A stretch of 64,000 nucleotides of DNA from Bacillus oleivorans (lineage in GTDB: Bacteria; Bacillota; Bacilli; Bacillales; JC228), in assembly GCF_900207585.1 (NCBI RefSeq), contig NZ_OAOP01000002.1:1-64000 (forward strand). Direction: 5' to 3'. Shown here piece by piece: positions 1 to 8,004 of this stretch (its first letter is position 1; each line of letters starts with the position of its first letter). The position numbers were made by a program, and so were the translations under genes. Below the pieces are notes generated by a model. The model did no database searches, was not told the origin of the DNA, and worked only from the letters and a program-made list of their open reading frames with translations.

Positions 1-145
1 CATATTTCGATTGAATACTAATTCGCAGTTCGTAGAAAAAGCGACCAAAAAAGCCGATTTTTACACATTTGACACTTTTTGAAATACTTTCCAAGGTAGT
101 TTATTGTATAGATAGGCGATAAGCCAAAATCATTCCCCCTTTCGA

Positions 146-175
146 GGCGGTATCCAATCGGGTGCCGTCTTTTTA
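146..175 (+). terminator. terminator-like hairpin before the tRNA-Trp-like gene
   Basis: GGCGG pairs with CCGTC (one G-T pair), followed directly by TTTTT. The layout and the tail CGTCTTTTTATAT recur at 344-380 ahead of the next tRNA gene. Function is uncertain. Confidence 0.35.
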
Positions 176-181
176 TATCGT

Positions 182-254
182 ATGGGCGCATGTTCCAAGG
201 CGGCGAAACAGTCTCCAAAACCGATTGTGATAGGTTCGATTCCTATCGCCCGTG
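182..254 (+). tRNA. tRNA-Trp(CCA)-like gene, degenerate or atypical
   Basis: The acceptor stem ATGGGCG/CGCCCGT pairs over 7 bp with one T-G wobble. The T arm ATAGG-TTCGATT-CCTAT is perfect. The putative anticodon loop CTCCAAA reads CCA (Trp). If the D stem is TGTT/AACA (191-194/207-210), only GT/AC remain for the anticodon stem, so about three bases seem to be missing there; other foldings leave mismatches. No CCA end is encoded. It sits in a phage tRNA cluster and may be a decayed or divergent tRNA-Trp. Confidence 0.55.
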
Positions 255-343
255 TTATTTCCGAAACGCTCACTTACTTATAGGCCTATGTGCCACTACT
301 GTCCTTGTAGGGGTAAGTGTCAAGGAAAGCGGAATAGGGAAGG

Positions 344-380
344 GAGGCGGCACTGCGATAGCGCGGGGTCGTCTTTTTAT
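344..380 (+). repeat. second copy of the terminator-like element before tRNA-Phe
   Basis: GAGGCGG at the start and CGTCTTTTTATAT at the end match the copy at about 144-178, with a different middle. Both copies end a few bases before a tRNA gene. They may be terminators or processing signals. Confidence 0.35.
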
Positions 381-382
381 AT

Positions 383-455
383 GGAGAAATAGCAAAGATG
401 GTCTATGCGGAGGACTGAAAATCCTTAGATGTTGGTTCGATACCAACTTTCTCCA
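383..455 (+). tRNA. tRNA-Phe(GAA)
   Basis: The acceptor stem GGAGAAA/TTTCTCC is perfect, the T arm is GTTGG-TTCGATA-CCAAC, and the anticodon arm AGGA-CTGAAAA-TCCT reads GAA for phenylalanine. The short D stem is GCA/TGC. The discriminator is A455 and no CCA is encoded. It is the one fully regular tRNA in the cluster at the left edge of the prophage. Phage tRNAs usually supplement host translation. Confidence 0.85.
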
Positions 456-479
456 CTAGAGACTTACTTATAGTCTGTC

Positions 480-558
480 TCCTGCAAAGGTTTAATGCTG
501 TACCCGATAAACAGCGTGGTCCTAAACCTGACTAGGACATTAAATATAAACGGCAGGA
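480..558 (+). ncRNA. tRNA-like folded RNA of unknown identity
   Basis: The ends TCCTGC (480-485) and GCAGGA (553-558) can pair. Inside are the hairpins GCTGT/ACAGC (497-501/511-515, 9-base loop) and GTCCTA/TAGGAC (519-524/533-538). Size and three-stem layout resemble a tRNA, but there is no TTCRA T loop and the middle loop is not a normal anticodon loop. It may be a decayed tRNA or another small structured RNA. Confidence 0.35.
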
Positions 559-561
559 AAA

Positions 562-668
562 AATACGGTGGCGGAATAGGTAGACGCACAACCTCAATAC
601 TGGATTAAGCAATGGTGCAGAGGATAAGACCATCTTAATCATGTAAGGTGCAAATCCTTACCCGTATT
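562..668 (+). tRNA. tRNA-Leu-like gene with enlarged central region
   Basis: The acceptor stem AATACGG/CCGTATT (562-568/662-668) is perfect. The next bases, TGGCGGAATAGGTAGACGC, are a classical tRNA-Leu D arm. The T arm TAAGG-TGCAAAT-CCTTA has G instead of T at loop position 2 and an extra G-C pair (643-661). A variable-arm hairpin TAAG-ACCAT-CTTA is visible. The anticodon region is about 20 bases too long and no 5+7+5 arm folds, although CTCAATA could supply a CAA anticodon. At 107 nt it is too long for a bacterial tRNA-Leu, so it is decayed, interrupted or unusual. Confidence 0.5.
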
Positions 669-765
669 TAACTTCATCAGGAACATAATCAAAATAAACG
701 TGGGTGAACTCTCCTATACAAGCGCAAGTGATGGGTGGGGCGCAGGAGAATAAAGAGGTGATAAC

Positions 766-1803
766 ATGGCAAACCAATTCACAAGTGAATGGACACAAGA
801 CATCGTCCAACGAATGATGGAATTAGCAAAAGAACATCCGCTGCCGAAAGTCACCGAGATGCTAAACGAGGAGTTCAATACGGATTTTAGTTATCATGCT
901 GTAAGAACAAAATACACGCGATCTAAAAAGAATAAAATTAATTACCATAATCGCAAAAACACAGAGGACAACGCAGAAAAATACATAAATCTAGTTATTC
1001 AGTCACAAAAAGAACTTGAAAAATTTGACGATTACCAAACCACAATAGACATAAGTCTAGATGAAGATAAACCGATAGGCATTGTTGGAACTGGTGACTG
1101 GCACACAGGAGGGTTAAGAACCAATCACGAACAGCTTATTAAAGATTCAGAGATTATCAATGGAACAGATGGACTTTACTCTATCTTAATGGGCGATTAT
1201 GCAGACAACTATTTACAGTCTGGACATAAAGGCGCGATATACGGACAAATAAGTAACCCTGATAAACAGAAAGAAATGGTTGAGCATATATTCCTGAAAT
1301 ACTACAAAGAAAATGCGTTAGCCCTCATTAAAGGAAATCATGACGCTTTTACCGAGAAAAGCACAGGTGAAGATTATCTAAAGGTCATAGCAAGAAAAAT
1401 GGAAACCCCTTATTTATGGTTTGGTGGGAACATCAACATTAATTTAGGTGGGATTGAATACAAAATACACGCAAGGCATAACTATCGCTACAACTCTAGC
1501 ATAAACACCACTAACAGCCAACGTAACCTATTCAACAGTACCAACGCGGATATCATTATGTTAGCTCACTTACATTTTAACGAGATTCATAGCAAATCAG
1601 CTGCTGGAAAAGATACTCATTGGGTACGAACAGGCAGCTATAAAATCACGGATGAGTATGGAGAGTATTTAGGATTCGGGAAAGCAGACACAAGAATGCC
1701 TTTATTAATACTATTCCCTAAGACTAAGAAAATCGTACCATACCGCGATATGTACGATGGTATAGATTATCTAAAATGGTTGAGAGAGAGGGTAACAGTA
1801 TGA
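766..1803 (+). CDS. phage calcineurin-like metallophosphoesterase with N-terminal helix-turn-helix
   Basis: 345 residues. Residues 1-60 are helical and basic, like an HTH domain. A calcineurin-type phosphoesterase follows with GDWH near residue 110, GDYADN near 143, GNHD near 190 and a late HLH metal-binding segment near 268, so the usual dinuclear metal ligands are present. The substrate is unknown; related phage proteins cleave phosphoesters or nucleic acids. It is the first protein gene after the tRNA cluster and lies just before the terminase genes. A good ribosome site (GAGGTGAT) precedes the ATG. Start and family are secure, role is not. Confidence 0.85.
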   Translation: MANQFTSEWTQDIVQRMMELAKEHPLPKVTEMLNEEFNTDFSYHAVRTKYTRSKKNKINYHNRKNTEDNAEKYINLVIQSQKELEKFDDYQTTIDISLDEDKPIGIVGTGDWHTGGLRTNHEQLIKDSEIINGTDGLYSILMGDYADNYLQSGHKGAIYGQISNPDKQKEMVEHIFLKYYKENALALIKGNHDAFTEKSTGEDYLKVIARKMETPYLWFGGNININLGGIEYKIHARHNYRYNSSINTTNSQRNLFNSTNADIIMLAHLHFNEIHSKSAAGKDTHWVRTGSYKITDEYGEYLGFGKADTRMPLLILFPKTKKIVPYRDMYDGIDYLKWLRERVTV

Positions 1804-1901
1804 TTAAAACTATTATTCTATCTGTTATATTACTATTCAACAACCAACCAGCTATATGTAATGAACCATTACGGACAAAGGATTATAAATTAATTTATTA
1901 A
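1800..1901 (+). CDS. small hydrophobic ORF, 33 residues
   Basis: An ATG overlaps the stop codon of the metallophosphoesterase gene (ATGA). The N-terminal half is hydrophobic and could be a membrane or signal segment, followed by a short polar tail. There is no clear ribosome site, so it would depend on translational coupling. I do not recognise it, and it may be spurious. Confidence 0.3.
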   Translation: MIKTIILSVILLFNNQPAICNEPLRTKDYKLIY

Positions 1902-1922
1902 TAGGAGGTCAGGTGAAATGGC

Positions 1923-2270
1923 ATGAGACCCCGGAAATATACTGATGAACAAGTCAGCGGACTAACTCAAAAACTAGCGGAATACATTGAAAAAACCGAG
2001 ATTCCTATATTGGCTGAGTTTGCCTACCTAAATGATATTAACAGGCAAACCCTTTACGATTATGAAGAGTTCTCGTCGCTAATAAAAAAGGCGATAGATA
2101 AGAAAGAAGCTCAGCTTGAGAAGAAAGCGTTAAAAGGTGAAGTTAATCATACAATGGCGATATTTTCTTTGAAGCAATTAGGATGGAAAGACAAACAAGA
2201 AACAAACATTAATCTAAATGTAAATGAGCTATCTGACGAGGAAATAGAAGAACTCCTAAAGGAAGAATAA
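1923..2270 (+). CDS. terminase small subunit (putative DNA-packaging protein)
   Basis: 115 residues. The N-terminal 60 residues look like the DNA-binding helical domain of small terminases, with a pattern NRQTLYDYEEF. The C-terminal part holds FSLKQLGWKDK followed by an acidic tail NELSDEEIEELLKEE, a combination common in Gram-positive phage small terminases. Its position directly before the large terminase, one base apart, supports the call. It should recognise the packaging site on phage DNA and load the large subunit. An AGGAGGT site lies about 12 bases upstream of the ATG. Confidence 0.75.
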   Translation: MRPRKYTDEQVSGLTQKLAEYIEKTEIPILAEFAYLNDINRQTLYDYEEFSSLIKKAIDKKEAQLEKKALKGEVNHTMAIFSLKQLGWKDKQETNINLNVNELSDEEIEELLKEE

Positions 2271-2271
2271 C

Positions 2272-3981
2272 ATGACGGTGACATATGACTATCTAAAAGG
2301 CAAAATAAAAGGGAACCGTCAGTTAAAAGCTCAACTCCTTAAACTAAAACAACAACGTGAACAGGTGAAAAACCTAGTTGATATACAAAACGCTTATGAA
2401 TGGATCACGAAAAACAACTTCGTCAACGAGAACGGAATCCCTATGGAATTTGAGGACCGTTCTTTTTTAATTGCACCCTTAACCGATGAATCACCTATCT
2501 TAGCGGTTATCAAGTGTTCACAGATAGGATTCTCAACTATTTCTATATTCAAGAGTGCGTTTCACAATATCAAATACGGGCATAACATTATTTACACCTT
2601 GCCAACCGATTCAGATGCCAATGAGTTTGCCAAGGCTAAGACGAATCTCATTATAGAGAATAACCAAAGCATTAAACAAACGATGATTGATAACTCCTTA
2701 CACACGAAATCGTTTCGTACACTGGATGGCTCAAATGTAGGCTTTTGGTTCATGAAAGGAACATACGGACAATCTGCTGCTATCATGCAAACGGCTGATA
2801 TTCTCATAAAAGACGAGTTTGACCGCTCGAATCCTAGTGTACTCAACCAATATAAATCACGTATCAAAGCATCTTCCTATAAGCGTGAGTGGGAGTTCAG
2901 TAACCCATCTTTCCCACTATTCGGAGTAGATGCCACATGGGAAATGAGCGACCAAAAACACTATTTCTATAAGTGTCCAAAATGTAATCATTGGAGCTAT
3001 ATCACCTATGAACAGGAATCCTTTGACAGAGGAAATACTCACCACGTAGACAAAGAGCGAAAAGAATACGTGTGTGGGTCCTGTCGGGAGATATTAGACC
3101 GCAGACAGGCAAAGAAACAATGGGTGCGGAAGTTTACGGATACCGAGGACATCAGCGGGTATTGGATATCGCAAATGATGGCTCCGTGGATTAGTGCGAG
3201 TGAATTAATCCGAGACGAAAAACTCATGTTGCCTGATGTATTCGCTAACTTTGACTTAGGCAGACCATATGCGAGCAATAGCAACTCACTGGATCCATCG
3301 AACATCATTAAGAATATTGTCTATGATGAATACGGTTATGTGGAGAAAGCGCCAGGTAAATACCGAGTAATGGGTGTAGACCAAGGCGGAACAATAGATA
3401 ACCCTAAATTCTACTGTGTATCTGGAACAGAGGAAGGCATAAACAAAATCATCTGCTTACATGGGGAAGAAGCCTTACACAACTTTATCAAGATGAACAA
3501 TATTAACTATGTAACGATAGATAATGCTCCCTATCCAGAGATAGCAGTACGATTAGTAAAAGCATTCCCAGGTAGAATCTATCGTTGTGTATTTGATTAT
3601 AAGGACGAGAGGAAGAATGTCTTTGAAGTGGATTATAAGACTCGAATCATTAATGTACACCGCACTCGTATTTTCGACAGGGTGGTGGATGACTATATCG
3701 TTGGAGGACGGAAGGTATACATTGACGGAATGGACCGTAATCTTTCTGCTATGGATAGCGGTAGTGAGTCTTTATGTAAGCATTGGACTGCACAGAGAAA
3801 AGTAGGCGGAAGCGGAGAACGACCAGAGGACAGAGAACGAAACAAACACATCAAACTAGATAAACAAGGGAATGTGCGCCCTATCTGGGTTGCAGAAGGT
3901 CATGACCATTACAGCTTAGCCGACATTTATTGTGCTGTATCTCAACTATTAGCAAAAAGATTAGTGGAGGTAGACAATTGA
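2272..3981 (+). CDS. terminase large subunit
   Basis: 569 residues. The N-terminal ATPase has a deviant Walker A, KCSQIGFST near residue 81, and a Walker B-like ADILIKDEFDR near 176. A zinc-ribbon insertion, CPKC...CGSC, lies near 235-265, as in GpA-type terminases. The C-terminal nuclease part starts with MGVDQGG, with further acidic residues downstream, including the late GHDHYSLAD. It would package DNA into the procapsid through the portal and cut the concatemer. The ATG follows the small-subunit stop by one base. A homing-type endonuclease gene overlaps its end. Confidence 0.88.
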   Translation: MTVTYDYLKGKIKGNRQLKAQLLKLKQQREQVKNLVDIQNAYEWITKNNFVNENGIPMEFEDRSFLIAPLTDESPILAVIKCSQIGFSTISIFKSAFHNIKYGHNIIYTLPTDSDANEFAKAKTNLIIENNQSIKQTMIDNSLHTKSFRTLDGSNVGFWFMKGTYGQSAAIMQTADILIKDEFDRSNPSVLNQYKSRIKASSYKREWEFSNPSFPLFGVDATWEMSDQKHYFYKCPKCNHWSYITYEQESFDRGNTHHVDKERKEYVCGSCREILDRRQAKKQWVRKFTDTEDISGYWISQMMAPWISASELIRDEKLMLPDVFANFDLGRPYASNSNSLDPSNIIKNIVYDEYGYVEKAPGKYRVMGVDQGGTIDNPKFYCVSGTEEGINKIICLHGEEALHNFIKMNNINYVTIDNAPYPEIAVRLVKAFPGRIYRCVFDYKDERKNVFEVDYKTRIINVHRTRIFDRVVDDYIVGGRKVYIDGMDRNLSAMDSGSESLCKHWTAQRKVGGSGERPEDRERNKHIKLDKQGNVRPIWVAEGHDHYSLADIYCAVSQLLAKRLVEVDN

Positions 3982-4490
3982 AGAATGATTATGAAATCCG
4001 TGGAGAAACCACGGTTATTTTTGTGTCTCATAAAGGTAAAGCATTGGAAGTGTTAGTGGATACAGAAGATTTACCGAAACTGCAAGAAATCCCTTATAAA
4101 TGGTGTGTTAGATATAAACCACAAACAAACACGTACTATGCTATGGCTAATTATTACGAGAAAAGAAAGTATATTCAACTTCATCGTTTCTTAACGAATG
4201 CAGAAGATGGGTTAGTAGTAGACCATATAAACCACAATACTTTAGACAACAGGAAAAAGAATTTAAGAGTAATTACCAATGGTCAAAACCTCCAAAACAG
4301 AAGGGGAGCAACTTCTCTTAGTTCTTCTGGTATTCGGGGAGTTAGTTGGCGAAAGGATATTAACAAGTGGAGAGCAAGAGTTAATGTTAATGGGAAGGAA
4401 TATAACGTAGGAGTGTTCGACAAACAAGAGGATGCAGAAAAAGCCGTTGTGAATGCTAGGAAGAAATTAATGCCTTACGCAACGGCGTAG
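3978..4490 (+). CDS. HNH endonuclease with AP2 DNA-binding domain
   Basis: About 170 residues from a TTG that overlaps the terminase stop (TTGA), with GTGGAGG upstream. The core VVDHINHNTLDNRKKNLR is the HNH nuclease signature. The C-terminal SGIRGVSWRKDINKWRARV is an AP2/ERF-like DNA-binding domain. HNH-AP2 proteins are free-standing homing endonucleases that spread between phage genomes by cutting alleles lacking them. Its place between terminase and portal, without an intron, is typical of such mobile genes. An upstream in-frame ATG at 3930 would lie inside terL and is less likely. Confidence 0.85.
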   Translation: MKNDYEIRGETTVIFVSHKGKALEVLVDTEDLPKLQEIPYKWCVRYKPQTNTYYAMANYYEKRKYIQLHRFLTNAEDGLVVDHINHNTLDNRKKNLRVITNGQNLQNRRGATSLSSSGIRGVSWRKDINKWRARVNVNGKEYNVGVFDKQEDAEKAVVNARKKLMPYATA

Positions 4491-4505
4491 AAAGTAGGTG
4501 AGTAA

Positions 4506-6488
4506 ATGGCAGAGCAAACCGTCAAAGAGAAGTTTATGAAAGATTTAGAGGTCGGTAAGAAGTTCATGGAGCCACTCCACATGCTCATGGATAAATACTA
4601 TGAACAATACCGTAACCGCTGGCATGGGGATGATAACGAGTTTCAGATATCGGATTTGTATTCCTATGTGGAAACCGTGGTTCCTATCCTAACCAACAAC
4701 CGTACACGAGCCAATGTCAAAGCTGAATATCCTGATTATCTCAAACATGCAGATGGAATGAGGTTTATCTTAGACCATGCCTATGACACAAATAATTGGG
4801 ATTACAAAGCACAACGGATCGCACGAATGGCTGAAATCTACCGAAGTGCCTTAGCTTACACAGGCTACGATGAAAAAGCGAATAACGGAACAGGGAAACT
4901 CACCATAGAAGAGATTAACCCACGATGGTGTTACATGGACCCTGCTGTAACGGAACTAGAGGATAGTGCGTTTTTTATTTATGCTGAGCCTATGCGGGCT
5001 AGTAAAGTCAAGAAGATGTACCCGAAAAAAGCCAAGGAAATCGACGAAAGCAAGGATAAGGGTACATTTACAGGTGAGAACAAGGTGAACTGGTGGAAGT
5101 CATGGCTCAGACAAATCACAAACACCTTTACGAACTTTGTCGATAAGACCATGACCCGATACAACGACACGATGTTACCTGAGCTTGATGAAGCAGAGAA
5201 ACGCAAGAATGCAGTCGCTTTCATCCACTATTGGTATCGGGATGATGACGATAAATGGAGAGTCGCTTACTTTGCAGATGATGTATTCCTAGAGGATAGA
5301 GAGAATCCATTTTGGCATGAGAAGTTACCATATGATATTTACTCCCCAACCGAGGATATCTTATCAGCCTTGGGCATTCCAATGGGTGAGCATATTGAAA
5401 ACTTAAACTTTGAGAAGAATGTACTCTTAACGACGATTATTGAGCATGCCAAGAAAAGCGTTAATCCTCCGAGAGTGTTTAATACATCTGTGTACACGGG
5501 AGACAAGCGCGACTTAGTAGATGGAGGGAACGATAACATTATAGGGATTCCTAACCCAGACTATATCCCAATGAATGCCATTTTTGCAGACTTATACCCT
5601 GCTCCTATGCCAGCCTTTGTCAATGAGTTACCTGAACGTTTTGATAGCTTCATAGACAAGATAACAGGGGTCAATGATTCCTTCCGTGGTATGAGTGAAG
5701 CCTCTTCCGGAAAAGAAGTACAACTCAAGCAAGAAGCAGCTTACACACGGATTAAGACAAAAGTCGATAACTTTGAGAAGTTTGTAAAGTGCATGAGTGA
5801 GAAAATCATTGTCAACGCGATGCAGTTTATTAATACAGATACGACATTCCGTGTGAAGGGAGACTATCGACAGTTTGAGGATGTAGAAGATACTCCTTTC
5901 GAAGTTGAGCCGATTCCTACACGCCCTAATGCAGAAGGTCAAATGGAATACGACAAGAACGAGTTCTTCTTATATGCGAATCCAAATGAGTGGACTAAAC
6001 TCACGGGCAAAGGCACTCACACTATGCCAGATGGTACGGAAATGGAGAATAGCGAAATGCCTGCGGAATCTCATGAGAAAACAGAAGAAGGTGTTAAAGA
6101 AGCGATCCGTATCCTGCAATTCACGGTAGAAATAGAAGCTGGCTCCTCTTTAGCTACATCACGAATTGCACAACGTGAGGAAGCCTTAGAACTCTTTAGC
6201 GCAGGGGCTATTGACCAACAAGCTTTACTCGAGGTATGGGACTTCCCGAATTATGATGAAATCTTACAACGGATGCAGGAACAGGCCCAATTGCAAGCAG
6301 AAAGGGAGATGATGATGGCTCAACAAACGCAATCAGCAATTCAGCAACCACCACAACAGCCACAAGGTCAAGTAGATATAGCAAGTTATTTAAATCAACT
6401 TCGTCAAATGTTCCCAGAAATGGCGAATATGACGGATGAAGAGATTATGCAAGTGTTAGCGAGTATGAATCAACCAGCACCTATGTAG
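4506..6488 (+). CDS. portal protein
   Basis: 660 residues, large for a portal but within the range of short-tailed phages. The N-terminal part contains SDLYSYVETVVPILTNNRTR, characteristic of podovirus portals. The middle holds GVNDSFRGMSEASSGKEVQLKQ, close to the conserved G(I/V)... SGKA-type portal motif. The C-terminal 90 residues are rich in Gln, Met and Pro, a flexible or coiled-coil tail. It forms the dodecameric ring at one capsid vertex through which DNA enters and leaves. It is followed by two small genes and the scaffold gene. Confidence 0.88.
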   Translation: MAEQTVKEKFMKDLEVGKKFMEPLHMLMDKYYEQYRNRWHGDDNEFQISDLYSYVETVVPILTNNRTRANVKAEYPDYLKHADGMRFILDHAYDTNNWDYKAQRIARMAEIYRSALAYTGYDEKANNGTGKLTIEEINPRWCYMDPAVTELEDSAFFIYAEPMRASKVKKMYPKKAKEIDESKDKGTFTGENKVNWWKSWLRQITNTFTNFVDKTMTRYNDTMLPELDEAEKRKNAVAFIHYWYRDDDDKWRVAYFADDVFLEDRENPFWHEKLPYDIYSPTEDILSALGIPMGEHIENLNFEKNVLLTTIIEHAKKSVNPPRVFNTSVYTGDKRDLVDGGNDNIIGIPNPDYIPMNAIFADLYPAPMPAFVNELPERFDSFIDKITGVNDSFRGMSEASSGKEVQLKQEAAYTRIKTKVDNFEKFVKCMSEKIIVNAMQFINTDTTFRVKGDYRQFEDVEDTPFEVEPIPTRPNAEGQMEYDKNEFFLYANPNEWTKLTGKGTHTMPDGTEMENSEMPAESHEKTEEGVKEAIRILQFTVEIEAGSSLATSRIAQREEALELFSAGAIDQQALLEVWDFPNYDEILQRMQEQAQLQAEREMMMAQQTQSAIQQPPQQPQGQVDIASYLNQLRQMFPEMANMTDEEIMQVLASMNQPAPM

Positions 6489-6516
6489 GTGTTTTTATTA
6501 TGAGGAGGAAAAGAGA

Positions 6517-6756
6517 ATGTCAGTAAAAGCAAAGTTTGTATGTACTAATGTTAATAAGCAAAAATGGGGAAAGCAAGATGAAGGTTCAACTACCGTAGTA
6601 TTAAAAGCAGTTACTTCAGATTCGGAGGAAAATAAGAAATTTTGGCAGTACACACCTTCAGGGCATTTAGAAATGACTATCAAAAATGAAGCTGCCGAGA
6701 AGTATTTTGAACTTGGTGAAGAGTATTATCTTACTTTTGAAAAAGCCGATGTCTAA
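6517..6756 (+). CDS. small conserved phage protein of unknown function
   Basis: 79 residues starting MSVKAKFVCT, with a strong GAGGAGG site. The composition (alternating beta-like stretches, ending EEYYLTFEKADV) resembles small proteins found between portal and scaffold genes in many phages, but no function is known to me. It has no membrane segment or signal peptide. Location suggests a role in virion assembly or a neutral passenger. The following gene overlaps its 3' end. Confidence 0.65.
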   Translation: MSVKAKFVCTNVNKQKWGKQDEGSTTVVLKAVTSDSEENKKFWQYTPSGHLEMTIKNEAAEKYFELGEEYYLTFEKADV

Positions 6757-6982
6757 AGTATCAAGAATCTATCCCGAAGCCAAAACAGGATTAATCAATT
6801 ACATTGAACAAAACTTCCATGAGATTGATTCCTATGTAGTAACCTTCACATTGAAAGATGGCACAACTATGACGGTCTATCACAGTAATTCCTTTGTTGA
6901 AGCGATGGGAATTGTAGGAGTATCTCAATCTACTATCATGGATTTAGCAAATAGCGATGAATTTATACCAAAACAAAAGTAA
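6749..6982 (+). CDS. hypothetical phage protein, 77 residues
   Basis: It starts with MSKVSRIYPEAK at an ATG overlapping the end of the previous gene, so it is probably translationally coupled. The ribosome site is weak. A longer in-frame start at 6686 lies inside the previous gene and is less credible. No recognised domain; the protein looks compact and soluble, with a central beta-like TFTLKDGTTMTVYHS. A terminator follows immediately, so it closes the terminase-portal transcription unit. Confidence 0.6.
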   Translation: MSKVSRIYPEAKTGLINYIEQNFHEIDSYVVTFTLKDGTTMTVYHSNSFVEAMGIVGVSQSTIMDLANSDEFIPKQK

Positions 6983-6984
6983 CG

Positions 6985-7016
6985 GGCTAGGAATGAGAGT
7001 TTCCTAGCCTATTTTA
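6985..7016 (+). terminator. intrinsic terminator after the portal unit
   Basis: GGCTAGGAA / TTCCTAGCC form a perfect 9-bp stem with a 7-base loop (6985-7009), followed by TATTTTAT. It separates the packaging genes from scaffold and capsid. Confidence 0.75.
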
Positions 7017-7051
7017 TATCCAATAACCCAATGGGACTGGAGGAAAATTGA

Positions 7052-7990
7052 ATGTTGAAAAAACCAAGATTAACCCTCGATTTACAATACTTTGCCGAGG
7101 GTGAAGAAAGCTGGGAATCGTTTCTAGCCCAGCCTTCCGTTGACGATCAACCCGAAGTGGAATCAGAGGAAGTCACAGAAACAGAAGTCGCTGAAGATGT
7201 GGTAGAGCCCGACAGTGACGAGACAACCGAGACTGAAACAGAAGAAACAATAGAGGAAGAGACAGAAGAAACAGAGGATACAACCTTAGACGATGATACC
7301 GAAATCGAACTTGGTGAGGATAAGAAACCGGTTAAGCTATCCGAACTCAAGAACGGTTATCTTCGTCAATCGGATTACACCAAGAAAACACAAGCGTTAG
7401 CAGATGAACGTAAGGCGTTTGAAACCGAGAAAGAAACATACAAACCTGTCAAAGAATGGCTGGATTACATCAATGGGAATCCATACCTATTCGACCAAAT
7501 CAACAAGGCGATTGACCAATGGGAAAAGACAGGCGCACTTCCAATAGAGGAAGTCTTAGAAAATGCCGAATCTGCTAAGTACTTTAATCACTTACTAGCC
7601 GAGAACAAACGATTGCAGAGTGAACTCGACCAAATTCAAGGCGAGTATCAGTCTACGAAGTTTGAAACCGACATGAAGAACCTTGTGAGCGATTTAAAAG
7701 CAGAATACGGCGATTTACTCACGCCTGAATATGAAGAGTCTCTCAAGGCTCAAGCGAAGCAAGAGAGCCTCTCTATTGACGTTTTAAAGCGTATTGCAAA
7801 GGGAGACCTTGCCGAGCAAAAGTTAAAACAAGAAAAAGAAGCTTCTAAAAAGACAGAAGCCAAAACCAAACAAAAAATACGAGAAACCAAACTCCCACCA
7901 CAACCAAAGAATAAAGGGAACTCACCAGCACCGAAAGAGATTGACTTAGACGGTGATTGGTTATCCGTATTCAAGCAGGTGGGTAGTTAG
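7052..7990 (+). CDS. capsid scaffolding protein
   Basis: 312 residues. It begins with LTLDLQYFAEG, a motif found at the N-terminus of many Gram-positive phage scaffold proteins. Residues 30-90 are extremely acidic (Glu/Asp/Thr-rich). The centre is helical and likely coiled coil; the C-terminus is basic (KKTEAKTKQKIRETK), as needed for binding capsid protein. Position directly before the major capsid gene, 14 bases away, fits. It would template procapsid assembly and leave on packaging. The acidic stretch could also mark a general chaperone-like protein, but scaffold is much more likely. Confidence 0.85.
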   Translation: MLKKPRLTLDLQYFAEGEESWESFLAQPSVDDQPEVESEEVTETEVAEDVVEPDSDETTETETEETIEEETEETEDTTLDDDTEIELGEDKKPVKLSELKNGYLRQSDYTKKTQALADERKAFETEKETYKPVKEWLDYINGNPYLFDQINKAIDQWEKTGALPIEEVLENAESAKYFNHLLAENKRLQSELDQIQGEYQSTKFETDMKNLVSDLKAEYGDLLTPEYEESLKAQAKQESLSIDVLKRIAKGDLAEQKLKQEKEASKKTEAKTKQKIRETKLPPQPKNKGNSPAPKEIDLDGDWLSVFKQVGS

Positions 7991-8004
7991 TAGGAGGATA
8001 AACC

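Noticed and set aside
18-218. 66-codon leftward frame at the window start
   Set aside because: It covers the tRNA-Trp-like gene on the other strand and shows no protein-like composition.
190-459. 89-codon open frame over the tRNA cluster
   Set aside because: It runs through two tRNA genes and their spacers and has no ribosome site.
7147-7350. Ser/Val-rich leftward frame inside the scaffold gene
   Set aside because: It is the antisense of the Glu/Thr-rich acidic stretch.
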